This document shows, one piece after another, positions 12,558-22,479 of a stretch of 64,000 nt of DNA. The stretch spans positions 124,001-188,000 of the forward strand of contig JAFKAC010000084.1 in NCBI GenBank assembly GCA_025766275.1, written 5' to 3'. The notes beneath the pieces were generated by a model. That model was given only the letters and a program-made list of their open reading frames with translations, was not told the DNA's origin and ran no database searches. Each line of letters starts with the position of its first letter. Position 1 is the stretch's first letter. This DNA is from Lactarius indigo (taxonomy: Eukaryota > Basidiomycota > Agaricomycetes > Russulales > Russulaceae). The translations under genes were made by a program, and so were the position numbers.

Positions 12558-13064
12558 TGTTATGGTATGGACTAATTACACACTGTGAACAACTCATGGC
12601 CGGTTATGACTACAGCCCGGTACTAGTATTAGTCATGGACTCTTACATCGCATCAGTCAGCATAGTAGTTCACATGTGATTGTGACTCATGTATGACTCA
12701 TTCCTAGGATAGCTGTACTAGGGTTTGAGCTAGTTACGCTACTGGTTACCTCTGTTCCAAGTGGCGCTTTAAAGCCCACGCGTATCTGTATAAGTAGTTG
12801 TCTCTGAAGACCAAGAGTCCCCATCTTGGTCTTCTTCAATCCACCACTTGACTCGTTCTTTGCCTGCCTTAGCCTTGGGCTAAGTGTGCATCCACTGCTA
12901 TCTACCAAGGGATAGTACTTCTTCATTTTCGCTGCAGCATGTGCCAGTGTGCCCCCTGTTCAGCTTGCGTTGGGTTGACACGAGATCCCCATTTGCCTAG
13001 TCCCTGCTAAGTTGATTACACCTATTCAGAGTCCAAGTCAGACTAATGCCGGTGGAGCGTAACA
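12558..13064 (+). repeat. 3' LTR of element C
   Basis: 507 bp, starting TGTTATGG (CpG-decayed from TGTTACGG) and ending GTAACA. It is aligned without gaps to 5260-5766 with nine differences, all C/T or G/A at CpG positions. Confidence 0.93.
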
Positions 13065-14107
13065 CTTCTCAATCCGTCGCTGCCCCTCGATCTCACGCTT
13101 GGCCCTGGTTCAAAAGGCCCACTGTGCGTCTGCCATCCACCATTCCCTTACCTTCCGCCTCATATCCATCACATCACTTGTGTTGTTGCCCTCGGCAGAT
13201 TGATGTCGTGTTGTTGCCTCTCAAACTTGTTTTGCCAATCTTTCTAGTTCACGCTCTTTGTCTTGGGCATAGGTGCGCTCACTATTTCTTGGATCTTACC
13301 CCACTTTCACTGACACCTTGTTTGTACTTATAGTGCACATTGTCGTCACCTCTGGGCCTCTGGCACCACCTCTGGCACTGTCGTTCAGCCATGTGACTTT
13401 GCTTACCCACTCCCTGACTTCATTTACAACTCATATTCTCTACCTCACGTCAGCCATGTGTTTGAGTCTGTCGACTTCCCTCCTACCTACAGCCTTCTGC
13501 TCACTTTACTACTTCGTCACAATTTTCAACTTGTTATTTTCAATTGTATTCAGGTTTAGGCACTGTTCAGTTGATAAAGCTCTCAGATTTGCACTTATAT
13601 CATTTGGTTTCCCTCTCACATTGGGCGCATATCGACCTCTTCGTCCCTCAACATCAGCTCTCATCACCACTTCCCATTTTTGTTCTACTGACTTATTCCC
13701 ACCCTAGGTCTCACTTCGTTGTGATTGTTGCCTGGCGCTTTGTAGAAGCATTCTTGAGCTCTGAACTCATGCTTGACTTTCCTCACCTCCCCAACTTTTT
13801 TGATATCGCGCTTGCACCCCCTTCCTTGCTTTCCCCAACTTGTGCAAATTTCTCTCTGCCCCGACTACTTACACATGCTATCGAGCAGGTTTACCACACT
13901 TTCATCTTTTTCTAAATTTTCACAATTTTCATAGTTTACAAAGTCACACATTTTTCTCAGTTTCTCAATGATTTTATGAAACATTTTCAGAAATATTAGG
14001 GTCCCCATATAAAATCTTGCATAATTTGCATGATCTGTCAAAATCTGTCCAATATGGTAACTTTTCTACACTTTTTGAAAATTTTCAGGATCCCATTTTT
14101 CCTGATG
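13065..14107. other. Pyrimidine-rich non-coding DNA right of element C
   Basis: After the CTTCT duplication the sequence continues the composition seen at 3738-4652 and 5106-5254, so element C landed inside one larger CT-rich tract. The last 200 bases become A/T-rich. No coding motif was recognised; open frames of up to about 144 codons have low-complexity composition. Confidence 0.5.
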
Positions 14108-17100
14108 AGTACTTCTGCAACACAAAACGGACGGCAAATGACATCCCATTGGATACTACTCATCCACCCTCAATGAAGCAGAACAAAATTACGACATTTA
14201 TGACCTTGAATTGCTGGCCATCTGTTGATAAGTAGCCTGTGCACACTTAGTGGCTCTAAAGGACTTGCAGATATGGACTGCTTTAGATAAGATATATTGG
14301 ACCTGTAGATTAGATTATATGATCTGTACAATCTCGGACTTCTTAGCTTATCTATGACATCATGTACAACAACATCATATGACTACTTCCAGACTTTTCA
14401 TTGTACTATGTCTCTTTGTTCTGTTTTTGTTCTTATCTTTATTATGATGTCACTATGATATCATCTTGCTCTGGACTCTCCTTGTTCTCCCTTCTTTGTT
14501 CTCAAAGCATCCACTCCCTTGTCCATTTGTAGAACAATACCATCCTTGTACTTTGTGACCAGTGTCACCTATGTTGTACTAGTGTCACTCTCTGGAGGAG
14601 TATAAGTAGAGTACCATGTACGCTCCTGGTCCACATCAGTTCCTCACTGTTGTGTGCCGGGTATGTTCCCTCCTCTCTAATGTAACATCAGTTCCTCACT
14701 GTTGTGTGCCAGACTCCTTGCTTCTCTGCAATTACCCTGTACACCTCTGCTTCCAGCCCACCAACATATCTCACCACAGTCTCCTCTTGTCACTGTGAGT
14801 ATGTTACCTATGTGTGCTGTTCATCACCATCATCAAAGCATTCTACCACTGGAGACCACTTCTAGCAGGATCCCCTCACAAGATCAAAGTCTTCTCTGAC
14901 CACCTAAACCTGCAATACTGGAAATTGCCACAGAAGATCAGTTGGTGTGTAGCCAGGGAAGTACTCAAATTAACTGAATACGACTTTGAGATTCACCACA
15001 TCAAAGGAACATCTAACAGGTGTGCTGATGCCTTATCATGAAGACCTGATTACAATAAAGGGGAAAATGATAATGAAGGGGTTGTCGTATTACCGGAGAG
15101 TGTTTTTGTGTGTGCAACCACCATGGACGAAGCACCACACCCCCATTGGAGGCTGGAAATTCTGCCAACCGAAATGACACCTGAACATCCCATCTATGAG
15201 CAGGATCAAGCTAAGTTAAAACCTTGGGTTGATGCTCATAAACTAAAAGACATTGAAGGACATGGTATAAAGATGGATGACGGGTGGTCACTGGTGGTAT
15301 CCATGACAAACACACTATCATTGCTGCACATCACAACTCCCCCGTCTATGGCCACCCAGGGATTAAGTGCACTCTCCAACTCACTGAACGACATTACTGG
15401 TGGCCGCAGATGAAGAACAATGTCACGGACTATGTCAAGGGCTGCACCAAATGCCAGCGACACAAAGTCAACCTCCGCCCTATCCGGGCACCATTACAAC
15501 CCATTTACCCCAAACTGGAAGCCCTACCATTTGAGACTATTGCTGTGGACTTTATTACTAAACTTCCTGTTTCTCGCGGTTATGACTCCATCTTGACAGT
15601 GACCGACCATGACTGCACTAAGGCTGCCATCTTTATCCCATGCAACGAAGAAATAACAGCTGAAGGCACAGCCACTCTGTACGTTTCTCACGTATTTCCT
15701 CAATTCAGACTTCCTTCATGTATCATCAGTGACTGAGACCCCTGCTTCACGTCCAAGTTCATGAGGGAGATATGCAAAATTCTCAGCATCAGCCAGAACA
15801 TCTCAATGGCATACCATCCCCGAACCAATGGCCAATCAGAAAGAACCAATCAGTGGCTGGAACAATATCTCTGCTTCTGGGTAAATGAAAGACAAGATGA
15901 CTGGGTCCGCTATCAACCCATGGCGAAATTCACTCACAACAACTGGCCCAACAAAACTACATGAGAGTAACCCTTCTTCCTCTTATCAGGATTCAATCCC
16001 CATGCTGATTGGATTGATAGGCCATCCCCTATCCCACAGGTTTCGTTACGCCTGGACCAGTTCAAACAGGCACGACAGTGTGCCTTCTCCTGTATGTTCC
16101 GAGCACAGAAGTCATGGGTCAAGCACAAAGATACACCCAAATTCAAAGAAAATGATCTTGTGTGGCTAGAAGGACGCCACTTGCGTACACACCAGCCAAC
16201 CATGAAATTAGTGGCCAAACACCACAGACCTTTTAAGGTCACCCAGGTGATGTCCCCTGTTAACTATCACCTTGAACTTCCCACGCAGTGGAGCATCCAT
16301 GATGTGTTCCACATAGATCTTCTCACGCCTTATCGCGAGACCCCCACGCACAGGCCAAATTATCAACGCCCACCACCTGATTTGGTTGATAACAAAGAGG
16401 AGTATGAGGTTGAGAAGATTCTTGGACTCTCAGCAATTTGGCAGAAGACGTCAGCTCCAATATCTTGTCAAATGGAAGGGTTATCCCGACTCGGACAATC
16501 AGTGGGTTGACAGGGATGACATCTTTGCTGATGAAGCCATTTGGGATTTCAAAACTTCAAACCCTGATCAAGAAGTACATATAAGGGCGACTCGATGCTG
16601 TGCTAAGTCTCCATCACCCACTCTTACTTCTTACCCTCTCATGACTCCCACCAATGCCTCCACACTGAACACCACACTCCTCGAACACCTCACGAGGGGT
16701 GCAGTGGCCTGTAACACAGTACACACCTTCCGAGCTCCTGAAGATGTCCCTGACGAAGAGGGGCTTATCACCCAGCAAGAGTGGGATGCTATCCAGAGGT
16801 GGTTCCCCCTACCTATCAGAGGGGTCCTCACTGATGACACTGCCCCCACTTACAACCTTATTGACCCTGACACCAGTCAACAGTTCAACACTGCCCCCAT
16901 CACCCATGAAGAACTCGCCACCCTTCAAGCGGCTCTCCCAAGCACTGATGAGTGCCCAAGCACTCCAAGCGTGGGAGATGCAGTGGAAGGAGACAGCATG
17001 CAAGTGGCAGGATGAACAATTACACCTGGCGGAGATGCAAAGGCAAGGCAGAAGTATTGGAGGACAATAATGCTGTCTATGACAATAGCAATCAATACCC

Positions 17101-17672
17101 AGCGAGACACCCTTTTCTCAGAACATGAAGCCACACTGACAATCCTGATGCCACCCCTTACATTGTCTACACCAACGGAGACCCCATGTACCAAGGAGAC
17201 ATCTGGGTCTTCCGAGTGGTGCCCCACAAGCCCTGATCTCCCAATGACGATCCCGCCTCCATCATGTCACCAGAAGGGTTCAGGCACAATAGGGGATCCA
17301 ATTTGATTCCCTTCCCAGTCAAGCTCCCCAGAGGGCAGGTTGTAGAGGCTGACCACATACAGGTGATCATATGCAGCAACCCATTCATACTAGGGTTGGT
17401 AGCCAGGTCACCATATGTGTATGGCCAACCCCTGTATGTGTGACCATGCCACCCTCACAATGATCAGGCTTTTATCGCCCATGAAGACCTTATAATACTC
17501 AAAGAAGGCAATGCTACCGACCACACACTTGAGAAGATAGGCGACGAATCTCTTACAGCAGAGGTTCATTGTTTCCATGTGGCGGCCTTCCACGAGGATT
17601 GTCTGTTGGCACATATGAGGGAGGTTAGGCTGCAGTTGGCGAACGTGACACAGGATAAGCTTGACTCCCACA
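14108..17672 (+). pseudogene. pol: Element H: 5'-truncated pol fragment of a family-C-like Ty3/gypsy element
   Basis: It begins inside RNase H (LLQHKTDGK-like near 14110), is interrupted at 14223-14827 by a solo LTR, and continues through RNase H, integrase, chromodomain (frameshifted near 16430) and the pol tail. It stops at about 17672, where KDZ terminal sequence starts. CGA-to-TGA stops are seen at 15039-15041, 15734-15736 and 15962-15964, with Arg-to-Cys changes at other CpGs. No LTR, gag, protease or RT is present here. Its tail is useful because the pol frame stops at 17013-17015 while the +1 frame stays open to 17070 and carries the conserved W..EQL motif. Confidence 0.88.
14223..14827 (+). 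repeat. Solo LTR of an unrelated (possibly copia-like) element, TSD CCATC
   Basis: 605 bp starting TGTTGATAAG and ending TTCATCA, flanked by CCATC on both sides (14218-14222 and 14828-14832). Removing it with one CCATC copy restores the RNase H frame of fragment H (LLAI then IKAFYHW). It has a GTATAAGTAGAG promoter box near 14600. It shares no obvious sequence with LTR families A-D. The TGTTGA start suggests, but does not prove, a Ty1/copia source. Confidence 0.9.
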
Positions 17673-17685
17673 TAATGATCAGCGG

Positions 17686-17814
17686 TGGCTTATGTAATTG
17701 ATACCCCCAACCGACAGTGAGATTCTTTAATAGTTCATACTCAGCCGGCGCCGGCCGACGGCGGAGATTCCGCCATAATTGATACTCCAACCGACGTCGG
17801 CTGGGTCGGAGATA
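17686..17814 (+). repeat. Left terminal inverted repeat of the KDZ element
   Basis: Begins TGGCTTATGTAATTGATACC. It contains the perfect palindrome GCCGGCGCCGGC, the near-palindrome GCGGAGATTCCGC (17761-17773) and CCGACGTCGG. It pairs with the reverse complement of 46173-46301. Confidence 0.85.
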
Positions 17815-18964
17815 GTCGGGAATAGTTGGGGATTGATGAGTTACTCGAACACAGAATAGAAAGGCTTAGAGGTGGCTATTATATGTGTAGTATCCAAAGG
17901 TGATGTGTAATCAATCAAAGGAGCAAGACTCAGGCATATAAGACCATCCACTCAGATATGTGCAAGCACATCAAATGAATACAAGTGAAACAGAATATAT
18001 AAGGAGTGTCTGATCACAGGTGACTGTCAATTGATAGTCTATGCATATTAGGGAGAATATCTAATAATAATATACCAATCGGGACACCCGCTATAATTGA
18101 TAGTCTAATTGACAACAGGTGGGTCGGAGATAGTCGGGGATCTCTGAGGGTCATCATAAGCAAAATATAAATGAACAGAGATCATAGAGGCTACTATGTA
18201 GTCTATTCAGAGGTTATCTAATAAGAATATACCAATCATGACATCTCTGATAATTGATAGTGTAACTGACGATAGGTGGGTCGGAAATAGTCGGGGATCT
18301 CCAATGGACTTCATAAATACAATGGAAATGCATTGAGGTCATAGAGGCTACTAGTCTATGTGGAGTATCCAGAGGTCATCTATATTCAATAAAATGAGCA
18401 GAATGGAATATTTGATCACAAGTATGTGGTGACTGCTTATAAGTGTCAGAGACAACAGACAGAGTCAAGGCACAGTGAGCTAGAGCGGAGTTCCCGCTTG
18501 TGAATACATACAAATCCAGGCTAGTGGGTGTCAGTGAAAGGAAATACAGGGGAGTAAATAAGGTGAATACAGGATAGGGACCTCATAAGGATATACGACA
18601 GGACTTCCTAATTGGATGTGTAGAGATATAAATGGGTCCACAATCTTTCAATTGGTGGTTTAACCCCATAAGATCTCTATAGACATTGCAGGTATTTACA
18701 GGACTTGAATATGGTTGTGGAAGTGCGGATATCCCGAAGCTCATATGCACATACGACTGGTCAACAAATGATAGATTAGTACAGGAGAATATTAAGTAGT
18801 AAGTGGAAAGCATGTGCAGATATTCCAGTATGGAAATGTACATATAGACTACCTGGCTAGATAGCTAGGATGAACTTTTGCTGCACCCCTGCCAGTGTCC
18901 ATATTCCTGGAGAATGATTAGAAAAGCGGGATTAATGGCTGGGAAACTATTGCATTGAAAGTAC
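17815..18964. other. KDZ left subterminal non-coding region with degenerate repeats
   Basis: No gene was recognised. The motif GGGTCGGAGATAGTCGGGGA recurs at about 17803, 18111 and 18270 (the last as GGGTCGGAAATAGTCGGGG), each preceded by an ATTGATAnT..TGAC block that echoes the terminal repeat. These subterminal repeats are typical transposase-binding architecture, which is inference here. Short palindromes GCGGAGTTCCCGC (18485) and GCGGATATCCCG (18725) also occur. Confidence 0.6.
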
Positions 18965-20026
18965 TCACTTGATCTTCTCTGACACCTTGATAAATCGTTT
19001 CCTTTTCTCTATAAGTGGGCTAGTATTGAGTTCCTTCATTTCCTGCACATGGTGTGTATCTGATGGACCTGCTATATCTGAAAGTTGGGATGCTAGTATA
19101 TCTGGGTAGCTGTGATGGGATATGGACGAGGTACAAACCTGATGATGATGATCTATTGATATTTGAAGATTTATATCCTGGAGAGTCGGGTGTTCCGTCA
19201 TTCCCTAAACATATATCATGAATAAATGAAAAACACCATGATAGCAGCCATACTCACCAGGATCAGTTTCTTCCTGAGACCCATGAAGTGGAGGAGATTC
19301 CGCAGCCCATGAATGGTCAGATGGCTCATCTTGGACAGATGATTCATCCAAAGAGTCATCAGTCTTGTCACCCTGAGGATTAGAGTCCTCATTATAGTGA
19401 AGGTCAAAGGACTCTTCGTCAGATCCATCTGATTGCTTGGGTCGAGCACGTCGGATGTTCCGCTTATGTATTGTAGGCTGCTTCGTATCATTGAAGAGTG
19501 GGCATGTTGGAACCCACATCAGGGGATCAATACCTTGGTCTTGCCTATCCCTCCAATGGTCTAGAAGGCGAAAGACCTCATCAATCCGGATCTTGGATGG
19601 GTCCTTCCACTCAAAATCATATGGAATACATTCCTCATCTATCCAGGCAGATGGATCACTTAACAATGAACCCCATGGAATGGTCTGGTTCTCGATTCCA
19701 GTGACATATCCTTATTCACATATGTGACATACTGCAGCACATGAATTGAAGAATGACTCACGGATATGTGCAGTGCAATAGTCCCTCAGCAATGTTTGAA
19801 CGACCTTAGCTTTATATCCATCATGGGAAACAACTGTCGGGAGCTCCGGGAATCCATCTGCATTGAACACAAGGGGGATTGGGGTGGTGATGGTCTTTGA
19901 GAGGTCCCTTTTCGGACGTTCCTTCACAGTATCTGAGGCATACATTTATTAGATGTAATCACTTGAGACAAGATGATGGGCATAACATACCTTTGACAAA
20001 GCACTGCATCCCAAATTGAGCCCATT

Positions 20027-20479
20027 TGTTACGGTCTCGCGTATTGGACCCTTACTGTACCGGTTGTGGCTACGGCTGTAAGGTATATTAGTCACGGACT
20101 CGGGGTTTACGATAGGAGTTAGGTGTTGAAGGATGACTCGATCCTAGTACAAGTAGTAGTAGTATTAGGATTGCGGTACTTACGCGATACGTTGGACGCT
20201 ACGATACGGTGACTCATAGCAGCGCTTGAAAGCCTGCTCTTCTTGTATTTAAGGTAGCTGCGGAAGACCAAGATACGCCATCTTGGTCTTCTTCAATCGT
20301 CACTTCTCTTCTTCTCTAAAGACGCGCCTTCCATCCAGGGAAGAGCCTTATTCCAAACTCTAGTGTCTGCGTACATCTAGAACCCGCCTTCGAGCCATAC
20401 ACCTTCGCGTGTGATTAGCTAAGTCATAGAAGTCGCCTTAATCGAGCTCAAGTCGAGCTGACGTCGTGACGGCGTTACA
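20027..20479 (+). repeat. 5' LTR of element B
   Basis: 453 bp, TGTTACGGTCTCG..GTTACA. TATTTAA lies at 20246-20252 and the predicted RNA start ATCTTGGTCTT at 20280-20290, exactly 34 nt from the first T of the box. The stem GAAGACCAAGAT / ATCTTGGTCTTC with a 5-nt loop surrounds the start. Confidence 0.95.
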
Positions 20480-20481
20480 TT

Positions 20482-20492
20482 AAGACCAAGAT
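20482..20492 (+). promoter_or_regulatory. Self-priming site of element B
   Basis: AAGACCAAGAT, two bases after the 5' LTR, is an 11/11 complement to ATCTTGGTCTT at 20280-20290. It has the same position and spacing as in C and D. Confidence 0.7.
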
Positions 20493-20499
20493 ATCCATT

Positions 20500-22479
20500 G
20501 TGGCGACTGTCAACACCAGAGACCAGTGGACGAACTTTCGTCCTTATCATCTAGACCGAAGAGGAGACCGCAACGTACCAACCCGATTCCTAGGAGCAGC
20601 TAGGTGGAGAGACCGAGGAGACGAGACCGGATATTTCGTGGAATTCAACGGACCCACAAGATTCCGACCTGTTGAGTTCAATTTCGATCACCTGTGCTGG
20701 GTGGAAGTTACGTGGAATCCCATAGACCACCGCTGGGACGTTATCAGACCAGCAGGAAGGCAATACCAGTGCGATATCGACGCACGCGAGCTCAATTCAC
20801 GAGCCGACTGGGGCCCTATTGACGGCCAACTACGAGAACACTCCACTGGAGAAGCAGTCAGCGAGGAAACTGAAGAAGACGAACAGAGTGAAGAGAACCG
20901 ACCCGCGAGCGTTGGACCTATTGAACAATATACCATCCAACAAGCTGAGTCCCTGCATATTTTGGAACAACCAGAGGTCATTCACGTACGATCACCGGCA
21001 GCAGAAATGGCAACCACCACCATGACAGCCGAAGAAATCATGATCGTCCGAGAACAAGCGGCGCGAGAGGCGGCAGAAGCAATCAGACAAGAATCACAGC
21101 GGCATCTCATGCCTATCAACCCTGAAACAGGGCACCGAATGACGGCAGACGACGCAGCCATCTTCCGGGCCATCGGACCCGACCAAGGAGATCCCCCATC
21201 AGGAGATGGAGGAAAGCGAGGGGTACCACTAGACCCCCCACCAGGATGGGGAGGACCACCCGGAGACGACTTCCCCCGACGCCCAGAAAGAGGAGGAAAC
21301 CCACCTGACCTCCCAAACAACCCACCAGAAGGAGGCGGAGGAGGAGGAGGTGGTGGAGGGGGCGCAGGAGGAGGGGGACAAGGGCATGAAAAACTAACCG
21401 GTGAACCTCCCACCATCTTTGACGGCGATCGCACTAAAGTGGATTCATTCCTCACACAATGGCATGTCTACTGGGGAATGAACCTCGACACCTCTGTCAT
21501 GCGCAACGATTACCGACAAAGTCTCCTGTTTCTATCCTACATCAAGGGGGTATCCGTCAGCGAATGGGTGCTTTCGTACCTCAAATGGCTTAATCGACAA
21601 ATACAACGAGGGATAGACCAGCATACCCGCGACTTATGGAACGCGGTGGCAGAGGGATTTAACCAAAGGTTCGTCAACACCCTCGAACGCGAACAAGCTC
21701 AAGCGCTTCTTAGAAAAGGGCTGAAAATGGTCGACGGAGACATTGACAAGTACGTCAATGAGTTCGAAGAAGCCGCTAGAAAGGCCGGATATCGTCTTAA
21801 CGACCCCCAAACAATCGACCTCTTCACCAAGGGGTTACCCAAGAAACTGTACGAAAAGACCTACGACCTAGACGAACCAGAAACGTTCGACGAGTGGAAG
21901 CGAGCGACGCTCCGTAGGCAACGCAACTACATCCACATCCGCGCACGGGTGGACGAATACAAAGATAACAAACCTAAGAAGACAGGGAACGCCGGGTGGA
22001 CCGTTCCCCAGAACCTCGCTAACCCATGGGCAATGGACACTTCCGCTGATCGAACCAAGGCGCGGCTAGCAGGGTCTGAGGAGATCGATTACAGCAAACC
22101 GCCGTATACTAACTCACCCCCCTTCCCACCAAGAGGAGGGCCGGGAGTTCGAGGCCGAGGAAGGGGAGGGTCGCGACGAGACTTAAGGACGGTGTTATGC
22201 TATAATTGCAACGCACCAGGCCATCTCTCACGAAATTGTCCCCATCCTAGGCAGCCACGACAGTGGCAATCACAAAACCCTGGATCATCCAGCGTCCGGA
22301 CGACGGAAACCGACTACTACACGCAAGAATCGCCGGCCCAGATACAGGCGGCTTCAACCAACAAAACAGCCGAAGAACGCGCCAAAGAATGGCTCACCGG
22401 AGTTGCAAACGCACCTGACGAAGTAAAGGACCTGATATTGCAGGATCTATGGGGGAAAGAGGGTTTTCGGAGCGCCTAA
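20500..22479 (+). CDS. gag: Gag of element B
   Basis: An open frame of 659 codons: the N-terminal TRDQWTNFRPYH domain (residues about 5-110), an acidic linker, a coiled segment near residues 170-200, a Pro/Gly tract with a long Gly run (about 275-300), a capsid-like region (about 310-500) and the zinc knuckle CYNCNAPGHLSRNC (about 567-580) that binds RNA. It ends 12 nt after slippery sequence GGGTTTT (22461-22467). The frame opens at GTG (20500) with no ATG before 21007, although C has ATG at the aligned place; the true start codon is unclear and could be non-AUG. Confidence 0.9.
   Translation: MATVNTRDQWTNFRPYHLDRRGDRNVPTRFLGAARWRDRGDETGYFVEFNGPTRFRPVEFNFDHLCWVEVTWNPIDHRWDVIRPAGRQYQCDIDARELNSRADWGPIDGQLREHSTGEAVSEETEEDEQSEENRPASVGPIEQYTIQQAESLHILEQPEVIHVRSPAAEMATTTMTAEEIMIVREQAAREAAEAIRQESQRHLMPINPETGHRMTADDAAIFRAIGPDQGDPPSGDGGKRGVPLDPPPGWGGPPGDDFPRRPERGGNPPDLPNNPPEGGGGGGGGGGGAGGGGQGHEKLTGEPPTIFDGDRTKVDSFLTQWHVYWGMNLDTSVMRNDYRQSLLFLSYIKGVSVSEWVLSYLKWLNRQIQRGIDQHTRDLWNAVAEGFNQRFVNTLEREQAQALLRKGLKMVDGDIDKYVNEFEEAARKAGYRLNDPQTIDLFTKGLPKKLYEKTYDLDEPETFDEWKRATLRRQRNYIHIRARVDEYKDNKPKKTGNAGWTVPQNLANPWAMDTSADRTKARLAGSEEIDYSKPPYTNSPPFPPRGGPGVRGRGRGGSRRDLRTVLCYNCNAPGHLSRNCPHPRQPRQWQSQNPGSSSVRTTETDYYTQESPAQIQAASTNKTAEERAKEWLTGVANAPDEVKDLILQDLWGKEGFRSA

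Larger units (their letters stand above)
5260..13064 (+). mobile_element. Element C: complete, non-functional Ty3/gypsy chromodomain retrotransposon
   Basis: A 7805-bp element with 507-bp LTRs (5260-5766 and 12558-13064), primer site at 5769-5779, gag, pol and polypurine tract GAAAAGGGGGTGA (12545-12557). It is flanked by the 5-bp duplication CTTCT (5255-5259 and 13065-13069). At least 14 in-frame TGA codons sit where the related copy E or the other families have CGA, and there is one frameshift near 8925-8940. The two LTRs differ at nine positions by eye, all transitions at CpG sites, so the element has been sitting and deaminating since insertion. Its closest relatives here are E and H. Confidence 0.95.

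Noticed and set aside
12687..12926. Minus-strand 79-81 codon ORF repeated at 5389-5634, and 77-codon ORFs at 52445-52678 and 59766-59999
   Set aside because: They are inside LTRs and duplicated with them; no start context or homology supports translation.
17660..17690. Target site duplication of the KDZ element
   Set aside because: No 4-9 bp direct repeat links the left edge with the right edge near 46301-46318; the flanks are different sequences.
20480..20500. tRNA-type primer-binding site after the LTRs
   Set aside because: The sequence does not end in the complement of a CCA tail (TGG start) and instead pairs perfectly with the LTR RNA start.
20982..21455. Long antisense Pro-rich ORFs opposite gag Gly runs (also 6440-6718 and 35304-35648)
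   Set aside because: Complement of GGN repeats gives NCC Pro/Ala/Ser frames automatically; they are shadows of gag.
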